From Anaerolineales bacterium (GTDB taxonomy: Bacteria; Chloroflexota; Anaerolineae; JAAEKA01): 64,000 bases of DNA. A program made the position numbers and the translations under genes. Under the pieces are notes generated by a model. The model searched no databases and was not told the DNA's origin. It saw only the letters and a list, made by a program, of their open reading frames with translations. Shown piece after piece: positions 40,799-49,991 of this stretch. The stretch's first letter is position 1; each line of letters opens with the position of its first letter. Where the stretch lies: NCBI GenBank assembly GCA_020634615.1, contig JACKBI010000003.1, positions 288,574 through 352,573 on the forward strand, in the 5' to 3' direction.

Positions 40799-41533
40799 TC
40801 ATGGAACCGTCAGTTCGATCGCACCCACACCGGACTGAATGTCCAGCGTAAGGGTATGCGCTGCGCTGCCATATGCTTCGTTGACATATGCACCCCCGCT
40901 GTTGGTCAGCCCAGTTGCTGTGACGCCGCCCAGACCGGCCGCCGCCGTTACGCGCACGCCCATGTCGGCGGGAAGCGTCACCGACAGGTTGCCTACGCCA
41001 GCCGACACAGTTGCATGAAGGTCGTGCCCCCAACTGCCGCTCAGATCCAGATTCGTGTTGCCTGCGCCGGTCTCGACCTGCAACTTCGACAGATCGAGCC
41101 CGCTCAAGTCGAGAATCCCTTCTCCCGCGCCGGTACGGACAACCAGATCAAGCGGCATATCGCCATTCAGTTGAATGTCCCATCGGTTATTCACGGTCGA
41201 TCCAACCGGAACATTGTCGACAGACCCTGGCTGAGTAACCGCTAACTGTCCCTGACTGCCATTGACCTGGTAGTCGATTTGCGGTTCCCACCCGACGATG
41301 TCGTAGTCGAAATCGGCTTGCATGAGCTGTTGCGCGCCATCGGTCACGCTCATTTCCCCGGCTTGCATTTCGAGCAGAACACTGGCCGAAGTTGCCGCGC
41401 CTGCATCGACCGAATGGGACTCGCTCTTGGCGTCGCCCCTGCGCGCAATCTGGAAAGTGCCGCAGCCGCACAGCACCAGACTCAGCGCCAGAAGTGCAAT
41501 CCCGAACCTCCAATGGCTTGATTTGGCATTCAT
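40799..41533 (-). CDS. Toast-rack-domain lipoprotein
   Basis: 244 residues. Lipoprotein signal with lipobox LVLCGC, then a beta-helical domain of repeated strands (RTGAGEGILDLSGLDL, VETGAGNTNLDLSGSWG, VSAGVGNLSVTLP, IQSGVGAIELTVP), paralogous in layout to the 39475 gene. ATG 41533 follows GGAGAACAGG; an upstream ATG at 41545 is possible. Anchored outside the cytoplasmic membrane. Its neighbours suggest one envelope module with the membrane toast-rack protein and CPBP proteases. Confidence 0.77.
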   Translation of the reverse strand: MNAKSSHWRFGIALLALSLVLCGCGTFQIARRGDAKSESHSVDAGAATSASVLLEMQAGEMSVTDGAQQLMQADFDYDIVGWEPQIDYQVNGSQGQLAVTQPGSVDNVPVGSTVNNRWDIQLNGDMPLDLVVRTGAGEGILDLSGLDLSKLQVETGAGNTNLDLSGSWGHDLHATVSAGVGNLSVTLPADMGVRVTAAAGLGGVTATGLTNSGGAYVNEAYGSAAHTLTLDIQSGVGAIELTVP

Positions 41534-41614
41534 CCTGTTCTCCATTGCTCGTGAATTAGTGGTCCGGCGCGCACCGGGACGGCGCGCGGCACGGCTCATT
41601 CGTCCTGCTCGTCT

Positions 41615-42433
41615 CTACTCGATCGCCGGCATCGCTTCAAGCGACAGGTTGTCCGCCCGCGCTTCGGGCTTGCGACCCAATTCCCGACCGGTCACGATCA
41701 CCAGCGCAGTGGCCACAGCCAGATAAACGATCACCATCCACACGGTTTGCCGTACCGCGTCGGCGCCGGTGAACAGCGGATTGAAGAACAGCAGCGAGAT
41801 GTCAACCGAGGCGTGCAACAGCATTGCAATCAGCACGCTGCCGTTGGTGTGGTTGAACAGCCATGTAAAGAACACGGCGCCTGAGATGATGATCGGCACG
41901 CTGATGGGCGAGTCGCCGTTGAACAGGAAAAGCGGCAAGTGCCAGATGGCGTGCAGCACACCCAGAATCAGGCTGGCCGCCAGCGCAGAACGACCGATCA
42001 ACAGCCGCGGCAAGGCAAAACCGCGAAAACCCGGCTCTTCACCCAGCGAGATGAAGAACACGATGAAGATGAGTTCGAAGATGAGATCTTCACCGGACAT
42101 GAACTGGGGTGTAGCCGTCACCGTCGCGCCGGAGATGATGTTCAGCCCCAACGCTGCCAGCCGCAACGCCACCGGCAGCAGCAGGGCAATGGCGTACCAC
42201 TGGATGCCCACGCGCCAGCGGACGATTCGACTGAAGTAGGTCTTCGTTCCCTGCCGTCCGTCGGCCAACATGGTAACCAGCGCGCCGCCGATGAAAGGCC
42301 CCCAGATCATGAAGCCCCACAGCGGCGAAGGATACAGGCTGCTCATATACCAGCCGATGAACGACGTTGCCCAGGCGATCGCCCAGAAAATCACCTGGGC
42401 ATAGCGCTTGAAAAACGAGGTGGACGAACTCAT
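41615..42433 (-). CDS. CPBP-family intramembrane metalloprotease (3)
   Basis: 272 residues, about eight helices. Motifs GEEPGFRGFALPRLL, LHAIWHLPLFLF and LLHASVDISLLFF give the full CPBP set. The start MSSSTSFFKRYAQ at 42433 has AAAGGAGA six bases upstream; the longer frame adds an unlikely N-terminus. First CPBP gene below the LuxR-type regulator on this strand. An extended -10 (TGGTATGGT) and a GGTATG-TCTAC-CATACC dyad lie near 42466-42482. Confidence 0.87.
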   Translation of the reverse strand: MSSSTSFFKRYAQVIFWAIAWATSFIGWYMSSLYPSPLWGFMIWGPFIGGALVTMLADGRQGTKTYFSRIVRWRVGIQWYAIALLLPVALRLAALGLNIISGATVTATPQFMSGEDLIFELIFIVFFISLGEEPGFRGFALPRLLIGRSALAASLILGVLHAIWHLPLFLFNGDSPISVPIIISGAVFFTWLFNHTNGSVLIAMLLHASVDISLLFFNPLFTGADAVRQTVWMVIVYLAVATALVIVTGRELGRKPEARADNLSLEAMPAIE

Positions 42434-42504
42434 GGCATTCTCCTTTGTCCCAACAGAAATTGAACCGGTATGTCTACCATACCAGTTCGCCGTGGAAAAC
42501 GTCA

Positions 42505-42520
42505 TCCACCAAAAGGTGGA
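42505..42520 (-). terminator. Short hairpin downstream of the LuxR-type gene
   Basis: TCCACC-AAAA-GGTGGA, a perfect 6-bp stem with a four-base loop, 31 bases past the regulator stop. Without a long U-run it is a weak terminator candidate. Confidence 0.4.
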
Positions 42521-42550
42521 ATCGGGAGGTGGATTGCGGGGAGCGGGGGA

Positions 42551-45244
42551 TCAGGCGGGCAGCAGGCCAAGCTCGCGGGCAGTGACGACCGCCTGCGTAC
42601 GCCGGTGAGTTCCAAGTTTGCCGTAGATGGCGTTGATGTGCGACTTGACGGTGCTGACGGCGATCACCAGACGATCGGCGATCTCCCTGTTCGACAGCCC
42701 TTCGGCGATGAGCAGCAGAATTTCCAGCTCGCGTTCGCTGAGCGGTTCGATGAGGTTGGAAGGCAGTCGGGTGTCTGCCACAGCAGATTGGGCAAACGCG
42801 GCCAGCAGCCTGCCGGCGTACGCTGCAATCCGCCTGTTTTCGCCCTCGTCAGGGCGCAGCGCGAGGGTCGATTGGAGCTCGACCAGCAACGCGCGCATCG
42901 TATCACCCTCGTCCAGAAAGACGCGGACGAAGCCCTCCGGTTCTGCCAGGGTCAACGCGTGTTCAAGCTGCCGCAGCGGGCGCTGTCGGTCGTTGGTCAG
43001 GCCGAATTCGCTGTGCAGGGTAGCCTTCAGGACAAGAATTGCGATCGCGCTTCCGGCGCGCGCTTCGTTGCGCGCCGCGTCCAGGAGGCGATCAAGCAGG
43101 CCAAACGCCTCCTTTTGCCGGCCCTGGGCAGCCAGCACGCGTGCCAGCGCCAGATACTCGACCTCCCACCAGCCAGGGTGGGCCGCGGCCGCATCGTCTG
43201 GTCTGAGCCCGCTGGTCGCCGCCCAGGCAGCCGCGACATCAAGGCTACCCTGTGCAAGATGCACCGTTGCCTGGAGCGCAGCCGCCTGCCTGACCACAAG
43301 ATTCACTTGCGCGCGCAGGCCATTGTGGTAAGACCGTTCCAGGATCGCCAGCGCTTCCGTCCGGTTGCCGCGCGCCAGTTGCACGCGCGCCAGTGCCCGG
43401 TCCAGCACGTGAGCTGACCACGCGCCGCCCACATTCTGAACCATGGCGGCGCCTGCCTGAACGTGTGCGCTGGCCGCGTCGAGCTGATTCTGCTCGCACA
43501 AGATGCTGGCCAGGCCGGCGTGCGCCATGACGCCGCCCTTTTGCGGCAAATCGGGGTTAGCCCACGCCAGCACCTGACCATACACCGCTTGCGCGCGCGC
43601 CAGGCGGCCTTGCAGCACCAGAATGTCACCGAGGAATGCGGCAGCCGCCAGCTGGATATAATGAGCGCCATCGTTCTGGCTGAGTGTGATAGCGTCTTCG
43701 AAGGCGCGGGCAGCAGCCGTGATGTCGCCAGCATCGACGTGCGCGGTGCCGAGACAGAAGGTCACCGCGCTGCGCCAGGGGCTGTCAATCGGCAGGTTCT
43801 CCAGCGCCTGATGGGCGAGGTCGCGGCTGAGCGTCGATTCGCTGCGCGTTGCTGCAATCATCGATTGTAAGGCCGCAATCTCACCGCTCAAGCTGGAATC
43901 CAGCGACCCCGCCGCGAGCGCGTTCTCCAGAGCGAGCTGCGCCCATCCATCGGCGCGTTCCAGGCTGAGCGCAGGGCCAAGATGATACGTCCAGGCGCGC
44001 GCCAGCGACAAGCGCGGCCGCGTTCGAATCATCGCCTCAGGCAGCGCGTCCAGCCAGCGCATCAGCGACGCAATCGCGCCCATCCGCAACATGCTTCCGG
44101 CAGCTTCCTCGATAAGAGCAGCGGCCAGGTCGAAGTCCGCGCCTGCCAGGGCGTGATGGACCGCCTCGGTTGTCATGTCCTGGCGCGCGTGCCAGCGCGC
44201 GGCGAGGCGATGCAATTCGGTCACCTTTTCAGGCTGCGTCCGCTGTAAACGCGCCTGCAAGACTTCGGCGAACAGGTGGTGATACCGAAACCAGATGCCT
44301 TCGTCATCCAGCGGCGAGATAAAGAGGTTTGTCTGTTCCAGTTTCTCCAACGTCGCCTGGCCGTCGCTTTCGCCGGTGAGCGCATCACACAACGGCCCGC
44401 TCAGACGGTCCAGCACCGATGTCTGCAGAAGAAAGTGCAGCGTGCCTTTCGGTCGCTGGTTGAGAACTTCCTCGGCCAGATAGCCGACGATGTGGCGGTG
44501 GCTGCCGGAGAACACCTCGATGAAACCGGAGATGTCGTCGCGGCCCTGCATGGAGAGCGCCGCGATTTGCAGGCCGGCGATCCAGCCCTCGGTGCGCGAT
44601 TCCAGCGCCTCGACCTGGTGCGGCGAAAGGATCAGTCCCATGGCCCTGGCAAGAAAAACGCCCGCCTCTTCCGGCGTAAAACGCAGCTCGTTGGATCGCA
44701 GTTCGGTCAGTTGATTGTGGGCGCGCAGGCGCGCCAGCGGCAACGGTGGATCGACGCGGGTCGTGATGGTCAGATGCAGGTTGTCCGGCAGGTGCTCGAT
44801 CAGGTATGCCATCCCGCTGTGGATAGGTTGCGAGTCGATGACGTGATAGTCTTCGAGGACGACTGCGAAAGGCTCGGGGAACGCGGCGATTTCGTTGATC
44901 AGCGAGGTGATCAGCGCGGCGGTAGTGGGAGCTTCCGGTGATTGCAGCATCGCCAGCGCGCTGACGCCAAGGCTCCGATGAACTTCCTGCAGCGCGGCAA
45001 TCACGTAGGTCCAGAACCGGGCGGGGTCGTTGTCCTCCCCATCCAGCGCCAGCCATGCAACACACCGCGGGCTCTGGGGAATCCATTCGCTGAGCAAGGT
45101 GGTCTTGCCAAAGCCCGCCGGTGCGGCGACCAGCGTCAGTTTGCGATTCAGCCCGGCATTGAGGCGTGCGGTGAGGCGCGGCCGGGCGACTCGTCCCGGT
45201 CGCGGACGAGGAATGAAGAGTTTTGTCCTCAGCAACTCAGGCAT
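42551..45244 (-). CDS. LuxR-family transcriptional regulator, MalT (LAL) type
   Basis: 897 residues. An N-terminal STAND ATPase with Walker A APAGFGKTTLL (about 41-51) and VLEDYHVID; a winged-helix/arm region; then TPR-like helical repeats (about 370-800) that usually bind an inducer. The C-terminal GerE helix-turn-helix reads LSERELEILLLIAEGLSNREIADRL-V then STVKSHINAIYGKLG. Standard MalT length. GGAGGGTTCG precedes the ATG. The downstream CPBP/toast-rack genes are plausible targets, but no binding site has been established. Confidence 0.93.
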   Translation of the reverse strand: MPELLRTKLFIPRPRPGRVARPRLTARLNAGLNRKLTLVAAPAGFGKTTLLSEWIPQSPRCVAWLALDGEDNDPARFWTYVIAALQEVHRSLGVSALAMLQSPEAPTTAALITSLINEIAAFPEPFAVVLEDYHVIDSQPIHSGMAYLIEHLPDNLHLTITTRVDPPLPLARLRAHNQLTELRSNELRFTPEEAGVFLARAMGLILSPHQVEALESRTEGWIAGLQIAALSMQGRDDISGFIEVFSGSHRHIVGYLAEEVLNQRPKGTLHFLLQTSVLDRLSGPLCDALTGESDGQATLEKLEQTNLFISPLDDEGIWFRYHHLFAEVLQARLQRTQPEKVTELHRLAARWHARQDMTTEAVHHALAGADFDLAAALIEEAAGSMLRMGAIASLMRWLDALPEAMIRTRPRLSLARAWTYHLGPALSLERADGWAQLALENALAAGSLDSSLSGEIAALQSMIAATRSESTLSRDLAHQALENLPIDSPWRSAVTFCLGTAHVDAGDITAAARAFEDAITLSQNDGAHYIQLAAAAFLGDILVLQGRLARAQAVYGQVLAWANPDLPQKGGVMAHAGLASILCEQNQLDAASAHVQAGAAMVQNVGGAWSAHVLDRALARVQLARGNRTEALAILERSYHNGLRAQVNLVVRQAAALQATVHLAQGSLDVAAAWAATSGLRPDDAAAAHPGWWEVEYLALARVLAAQGRQKEAFGLLDRLLDAARNEARAGSAIAILVLKATLHSEFGLTNDRQRPLRQLEHALTLAEPEGFVRVFLDEGDTMRALLVELQSTLALRPDEGENRRIAAYAGRLLAAFAQSAVADTRLPSNLIEPLSERELEILLLIAEGLSNREIADRLVIAVSTVKSHINAIYGKLGTHRRTQAVVTARELGLLPA

Positions 45245-45616
45245 CGAACCCTCCTTCCAAAGGCTCGAACGCTTCCGCAGCGCCCATGCAAAGGGACGAT
45301 AGGCAACGAGGTGACACCTTCAACCGCGCGATGGGACGAATCGCCTGGTTACCGCCGCTCCATTCGTCTGCCCGAGGGGTGAACATATTATAGACAAGCC
45401 GGCGGATAGGTCAAGACACTCTCTGTACCCTGCCGCTCGATCTACTTGACCGTATCGGGGACCACAACTACAATCCTTTGAGCCGGGATCCTGTGGAACC
45501 GGTAATCGAGCGCTTCGACACCGATGTGATGTGAATCATACCCCTTCTGCCCGCGCTGCGGTACAATAGAGTCGACGCCAGCACCGGCGCGATCTCCCTC
45601 CCTTGAGGTATCAAAC
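45245..45616. other. Divergent intergenic region, LuxR-type regulator / mutase
   Basis: 372 bases. The half near the regulator shows nothing recognisable; the half near the mutase carries the CRP/FNR-like promoter at 45525-45567. No small gene is supported. Confidence 0.6.
45525..45567 (+). promoter_or_regulatory. Class II CRP/FNR-like promoter for the methylmalonyl-CoA mutase gene
   Basis: TGTGA-TGTGAA-TCATA (45525-45540) is centred exactly 29.5 bp before TACAAT (45562-45567), the same spacing as upstream of the cytochrome. The start point would be near 45574, about 43 bases before the ATG. Confidence 0.6.
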
Positions 45617-47287
45617 ATGACCACGATTTCTGAGGCCCGCGAGCAGTGGACCAGTACATCTCTGAAGAAAACTCTGGACCGTTTCCCGGAGCGCCAGCCT
45701 GAATTCGAAACCAGTTCCGGAATCCCGGTCGATATCGTATACACGCCGCCCGACGAGCTGGCCGGCGACTACCTGGAAACACTGGGTTTTCCCGGCGACT
45801 TCCCCTACACCCGAGGCGTCCAGCCGACCATGTATCGCGGTCGGTTCTGGACCATGCGCCAGTATGCGGGCTTCGGCACCGCAGTCGAAAGCAACAAACG
45901 CTACCGCTATCTGCTGGAGCAGGGTCAGACCGGCCTCAGCGTCGCTTTCGACCTGCCGACCCAGATCGGCTATGACGCCGACCACCCGCTGGCGCTGGGC
46001 GAAGTGGGCAAGGTCGGTGTCGCCATCTCGTCCCTGGCCGACATGGAAACGCTGCTGGACGGCATCCCGCTGGACAAGGTTAGCGTCAGCATGACTATCA
46101 ACGCGCCGGCCGCGGTGCTGTTGGCGATGGTCATCGCGGTGGGCAAGAAGCAGGGTGTGCCTGCCTCGGAACTGCGCGGCACGATCCAAAACGACATCCT
46201 CAAGGAATATCTGGCCCGCGGCACCTACATCTTCCCGCCGCGGCCCAGCATGCGCCTGATCACCGACGTCTTCCGCTACTGCGCCGCCGAGGTGCCGCGC
46301 TGGAACACCATCAGCATCAGCGGCTACCACATCCGCGAGGCGGGCAGCACCGCCGTGCAGGAGGTGGCGTTCACGCTGGCCGACGGCATCGAGTATGTCA
46401 AAGCCGCCATCGCGGCCGGGCTGGATGTGGACAGTTTTGCCAGCCAGCTCAGCTTCTTTTTTAACGCCCACAACAACTTCCTGGAAGAGGTGGCCAAGTA
46501 CCGCGCTGCCCGCCGGCTGTGGGCCAAGATCATGCGCGAGCGTTTCGGCGCGAAGAAACCGGCCTCCTGGCAGTTGCGCTTCCACACGCAAACCGGCGGC
46601 AGCACCCTGACCGCGCAGCAGCCGGAGAACAACGTCATCCGCGTCACGCTGCAAGCGCTGGCCGCGGTGCTGGGCGGCACCCAGTCGCTGCACACCAACT
46701 CCATGGACGAGGCGCTGGCGCTGCCCAGCCAGAACGCCGTACAGGTCGCGCTGCGCACCCAGCAGGTCATCGCCTACGAGTCCGGCGTGGCCGACACCGT
46801 CGATCCGCTGGCCGGCTCCTTCTTTGTGGAATCACTGACCGACGAGATCGAACGGCGCGCCGGCGAGTACATCGACAAGATCGACGCACTGGGCGGCGCG
46901 CTGGCAGCTATCGAGCAGGGCTTTATGCAGCGTGAGATCCAGGACGCCGCCTACCGTGCCCAGATGGCCATCGAGCGCGGCGGGCAGGTGGTGGTCGGTG
47001 TCAACCGCTTCACGACCGAGGCGGGCCACGCCGGCGACGCCGAGCTGCTGCGGGTGGACGAGTCGGCGCAGCGCGAGCAGATCGCGCGCTTGCAGGCCGT
47101 CAAAGCCGGTCGCGACGCTGACAAGGTAGCTGCGCTGCTGGGCCGGCTTGATGCCGCTGCGCGCCAGCCCGACGCACCACTAACGCCGCTGATCGTCGAG
47201 TGCGTCGAGAACTACGTCACCCTGGGCGAAATATGCGGCCTCCTGCGCGACGTCTTCGGCGAATACCAGCCCGACGTGTGGGTGTAG
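45617..47287 (+). CDS. mcmA: Methylmalonyl-CoA mutase large (catalytic) subunit
   Basis: 556 residues: the TIM-barrel catalytic part of adenosylcobalamin-dependent acyl-CoA mutases without the B12-binding domain, as in two-gene mutases. Signatures: GVQPTMYRGRFWTMRQYAGFGTA (in two parts), GLSVAFDLPTQIGYDADHP, ISISGYHIREAGSTAVQE and LHTNSMDEALALPS. It interconverts methylmalonyl-CoA and succinyl-CoA, or a related pair, since subunit families overlap. The B12-binding small subunit is not in the window. Followed 6 bases later by a thioesterase. Confidence 0.92.
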   Translation: MTTISEAREQWTSTSLKKTLDRFPERQPEFETSSGIPVDIVYTPPDELAGDYLETLGFPGDFPYTRGVQPTMYRGRFWTMRQYAGFGTAVESNKRYRYLLEQGQTGLSVAFDLPTQIGYDADHPLALGEVGKVGVAISSLADMETLLDGIPLDKVSVSMTINAPAAVLLAMVIAVGKKQGVPASELRGTIQNDILKEYLARGTYIFPPRPSMRLITDVFRYCAAEVPRWNTISISGYHIREAGSTAVQEVAFTLADGIEYVKAAIAAGLDVDSFASQLSFFFNAHNNFLEEVAKYRAARRLWAKIMRERFGAKKPASWQLRFHTQTGGSTLTAQQPENNVIRVTLQALAAVLGGTQSLHTNSMDEALALPSQNAVQVALRTQQVIAYESGVADTVDPLAGSFFVESLTDEIERRAGEYIDKIDALGGALAAIEQGFMQREIQDAAYRAQMAIERGGQVVVGVNRFTTEAGHAGDAELLRVDESAQREQIARLQAVKAGRDADKVAALLGRLDAAARQPDAPLTPLIVECVENYVTLGEICGLLRDVFGEYQPDVWV

Positions 47288-47293
47288 AAGAGC

Positions 47294-47758
47294 ATGAACA
47301 AACAACCCAACAGCCGCATGTGTTTCATCTGCGGCGTCAAGAATATCGCGGGCGTCCACGTCCGCTTCTATGAGCCGGGCGACGGTACTGTGCAAGCCCG
47401 CTTCAGCGGCCAGGAAGTTCACCAGGGCTATCCGGGTCGCTTCCATGGCGGCGTGCTGGCCGGAATCCTTGACGAGACGCTGGGACGCGCCATTCGTCTG
47501 GAACACGGCGACGACGTCTGGGGCGTCACGGCTGAACTGACGATACGTTACCGCCAGCCGGTGCCGCTGGAAACTGAGTTGGAAGCCGTGGGCCGCATCA
47601 CTGCTGAGCGCAGCCGCTTGTTCGAGGCATCCGGCGAGGTCCTGTTGCCCGACGGCACGGTGGCGGTGGAAGCCAGCGGCAAGTTCGTCAAGCTGCTGCC
47701 GGAAGTTCTGGCCGAGTTCGACCCGGCTGCCGAGGAGTGGCAAGTTATCCCCGACTGA
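47294..47758 (+). CDS. PaaI-type hotdog-fold acyl-CoA thioesterase
   Basis: 154 residues. The hotdog helix and catalytic-region motif FHGGVLAGILDETLGRA (HGG and Asp/Glu on the central helix) plus a CFICG N-terminus with a possible metal-binding CxxC. Acts on acyl-CoA in the cytosol; chain specificity is not evident. The tight spacing to the mutase gene (6 bases) and trkA (4 bases) implies one transcript. Confidence 0.85.
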   Translation: MNKQPNSRMCFICGVKNIAGVHVRFYEPGDGTVQARFSGQEVHQGYPGRFHGGVLAGILDETLGRAIRLEHGDDVWGVTAELTIRYRQPVPLETELEAVGRITAERSRLFEASGEVLLPDGTVAVEASGKFVKLLPEVLAEFDPAAEEWQVIPD

Positions 47759-47762
47759 CACC

Positions 47763-48455
47763 ATGTATGTACTCATTGTCAACCAACAGCCGCTGGGGCG
47801 CGCGCTGGCGGCGACACTGGTCGATCACGGCCACGAGGTCGCCTATCTCGACAAGGACGCCGAGTATTGCAACGCGGTTGCCAGTGAGCTGGGCTGTCTG
47901 GTAATCAACGGCGATCCCAGCAACCTGCGCATGTTGCAGGAGGCCGGGATCGACCGCGCCGATGCCATCATCGCCTTGCTGGAACGCGATATCGAGAACA
48001 TCATGGTTGGCCTCTTCGCCCGCCAGTACAACGTCCCTAAGATACTGGCCCGCCTGCGCCAGCAGCACTATCGGGCCGCCTACCAGTTGGCTGGCATCAC
48101 CGACATTTTCAGCGCCTACGAGTATCTGCACAACGAGTTGATTATCGCCGTGGAGAACCCGGAGATACGTCACGTCATGGCGCTGGGCAACGGTCAGGTC
48201 GAAATCGCGGCCATCGACGTGGCCGCGGAGTCGCCGCTGCTGGGCCAGGATCTGACAGTTCTCTGGCAGGACGCTGATTTTCCCACCGGCGCGATCGTGC
48301 TGGGGTTGCTGAAAGCCAGCGAGCAACTGTTTCACCTGCCGCGCGACCGCCAGCGCATCGATCCGGATGACGAGGTGCTGCTGGTCGCCTCGCACGACGA
48401 CGTTCAGCGCATCGCGCGCATCCTCAACACCCGCAAACGCCGCTTCCTCCGATAA
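47763..48455 (+). CDS. trkA: Trk-type potassium uptake regulator, NAD-binding
   Basis: 230 residues: one RCK_N domain (1-125) and one RCK_C domain (140-230). The nucleotide-binding strand reads MYVLIVNQQPLGRALAATL; the usual GxGxxG is degenerate (NQQPLG), but the following acidic LDKD is present. LVINGDPSNLRMLQEAGIDRADAIIAL is typical TrkA. It forms the gating ring for TrkH, encoded 11 bases downstream. Confidence 0.9.
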   Translation: MYVLIVNQQPLGRALAATLVDHGHEVAYLDKDAEYCNAVASELGCLVINGDPSNLRMLQEAGIDRADAIIALLERDIENIMVGLFARQYNVPKILARLRQQHYRAAYQLAGITDIFSAYEYLHNELIIAVENPEIRHVMALGNGQVEIAAIDVAAESPLLGQDLTVLWQDADFPTGAIVLGLLKASEQLFHLPRDRQRIDPDDEVLLVASHDDVQRIARILNTRKRRFLR

Positions 48456-48466
48456 GCAACACCCTC

Positions 48467-49978
48467 ATGCCGACCCAACGACGACCCGTCTGGCAACAGC
48501 GCCTGGAGATCGTGGTCGCCTATCAGGCGCCGGTACTGTGGGCCATCGGCATCGCGCTGCTTGCACCCCTGGTGCTCGCGTTCTGGGATTCGCGCGGCCT
48601 GCCGCCGCGGCTGGAGACCGTCAGTTTTTTATTACCGGCCCTGCTGGCAATCGTCCTGGGGCTGGCCATTCGTCTGCGCCGCCCCTCGCCCGCTTCGCTG
48701 TCACAGACCGAAGCGCTGCTGGCCACCACCGCGGCCTGGCTGACGGCCAGTGTCATCGGCGCGCTGCCGTTCATCCTGCTGCTGGACATCCCCCTCATCG
48801 AGTCGGTGTTCGAGACCGTCTCCGGCTTCACCACTGCCGGGACGACCATGCTGGTGCATCTCGACACCTTGCCGCGCAGCATTTTGCTCTGGCGTTCGCT
48901 GACCCAGTGGCTGGGCGGGCTGGGAATCCTGGTCATCATCCTGCTGGTGGGCCAGTCACGCGGCAGCCAGGCGCTCAGCCTGCTCAACGCCGAAGGGGTG
49001 AAGGTCAACTCAGGCCGGCTGTCGCTGAACTTCCAGCGCGCCACGGTCAAGTTCCTGCAGATCTACGTGGTGCTGACGGTCGTGCAGGCGGTCATCACCC
49101 TGCTGCTGGGCATGCCGCTTTTCGACGCGGTCAACCACGCCATGACCACCGTCGCTACCGGCGGTTTCTCACCTCACGACGAAAGCCTGGCCTTCTACGC
49201 CAACCGCCCCAGCCAGTTTCCTAACCACGTCGCCATGGAAGTCGTGATTACCGTCTTCATGCTGGCCGGCGGCATCAATTTCTTCATCCATTACCGGCTG
49301 GTGCGGCGGCGGGAGTTCAGGGCGTTGTGGGACGGGCTGGAGATGCGCATTTTGTGGGCGGTGCTGGCGGCGACCACAGTCATCGTCGCGCTGGTTTCCT
49401 GGCGCAGCATCGGGGGTAGCTTATCTGACTGGGCGCTGCGCTCCGGCTTTGCAATTGCGTCGCTGATCTCGACCACCGGCTACGAGATCACGCCGACTGG
49501 CGAATTCCCGCGGCTGGCGCGCGAGATATTCCTGTTGCTGATGATTCTGGGCGGCACGGCAGGATCGACGGCGGGCGGCTTCAAGCTGATCAGGGCGGGG
49601 ATGCTGGGCAAGCTGCTCAGCTTCGAGGTGCGCAAGCTGCGCCTGCCGCCGCATGCCGTCCATCCCCCCGCCATCGACGGCAAGGCTATCAACGAAGTTG
49701 CGTTCCGTCAGGCAGTCTTCATACTGCTGCTCTGGCTGGGCTACATCGCGCTGGGCGGCCTGGCTATCAGCCTGATGGCGCCGGAGTTGCAGATCGCCGA
49801 TGCCTATTCCATCGTCTTCTCGGCCATCGGCGTCTACGGCCCCAGCTTTGTACCGGTGCCGGTGGTCATCGCACTGCCCGGTGTGGCCAAAGCGATTCTG
49901 ATCGTCGGTATGCTGGCCGGCCGCCTGGAAATCCTCCCGCTGTTGGTGTTCTTCAACCTGGAGGCATGGCGGCGGTAG
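48467..49978 (+). CDS. trkH: Trk-type potassium transporter membrane subunit
   Basis: 503 residues, with four M1-P-M2 repeats. The four pore loops are visible: SGFTTAGTTML, TTVATGGFSPHD, ISTTGYEITPTG and SAIGVYGPSF, each with the selectivity-filter glycine. Couples with TrkA for potassium uptake. It ends 13 bases before the convergent methyltransferase gene. Confidence 0.93.
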   Translation: MPTQRRPVWQQRLEIVVAYQAPVLWAIGIALLAPLVLAFWDSRGLPPRLETVSFLLPALLAIVLGLAIRLRRPSPASLSQTEALLATTAAWLTASVIGALPFILLLDIPLIESVFETVSGFTTAGTTMLVHLDTLPRSILLWRSLTQWLGGLGILVIILLVGQSRGSQALSLLNAEGVKVNSGRLSLNFQRATVKFLQIYVVLTVVQAVITLLLGMPLFDAVNHAMTTVATGGFSPHDESLAFYANRPSQFPNHVAMEVVITVFMLAGGINFFIHYRLVRRREFRALWDGLEMRILWAVLAATTVIVALVSWRSIGGSLSDWALRSGFAIASLISTTGYEITPTGEFPRLAREIFLLLMILGGTAGSTAGGFKLIRAGMLGKLLSFEVRKLRLPPHAVHPPAIDGKAINEVAFRQAVFILLLWLGYIALGGLAISLMAPELQIADAYSIVFSAIGVYGPSFVPVPVVIALPGVAKAILIVGMLAGRLEILPLLVFFNLEAWRR

Positions 49979-49991
49979 TGGAAACTGGCTT

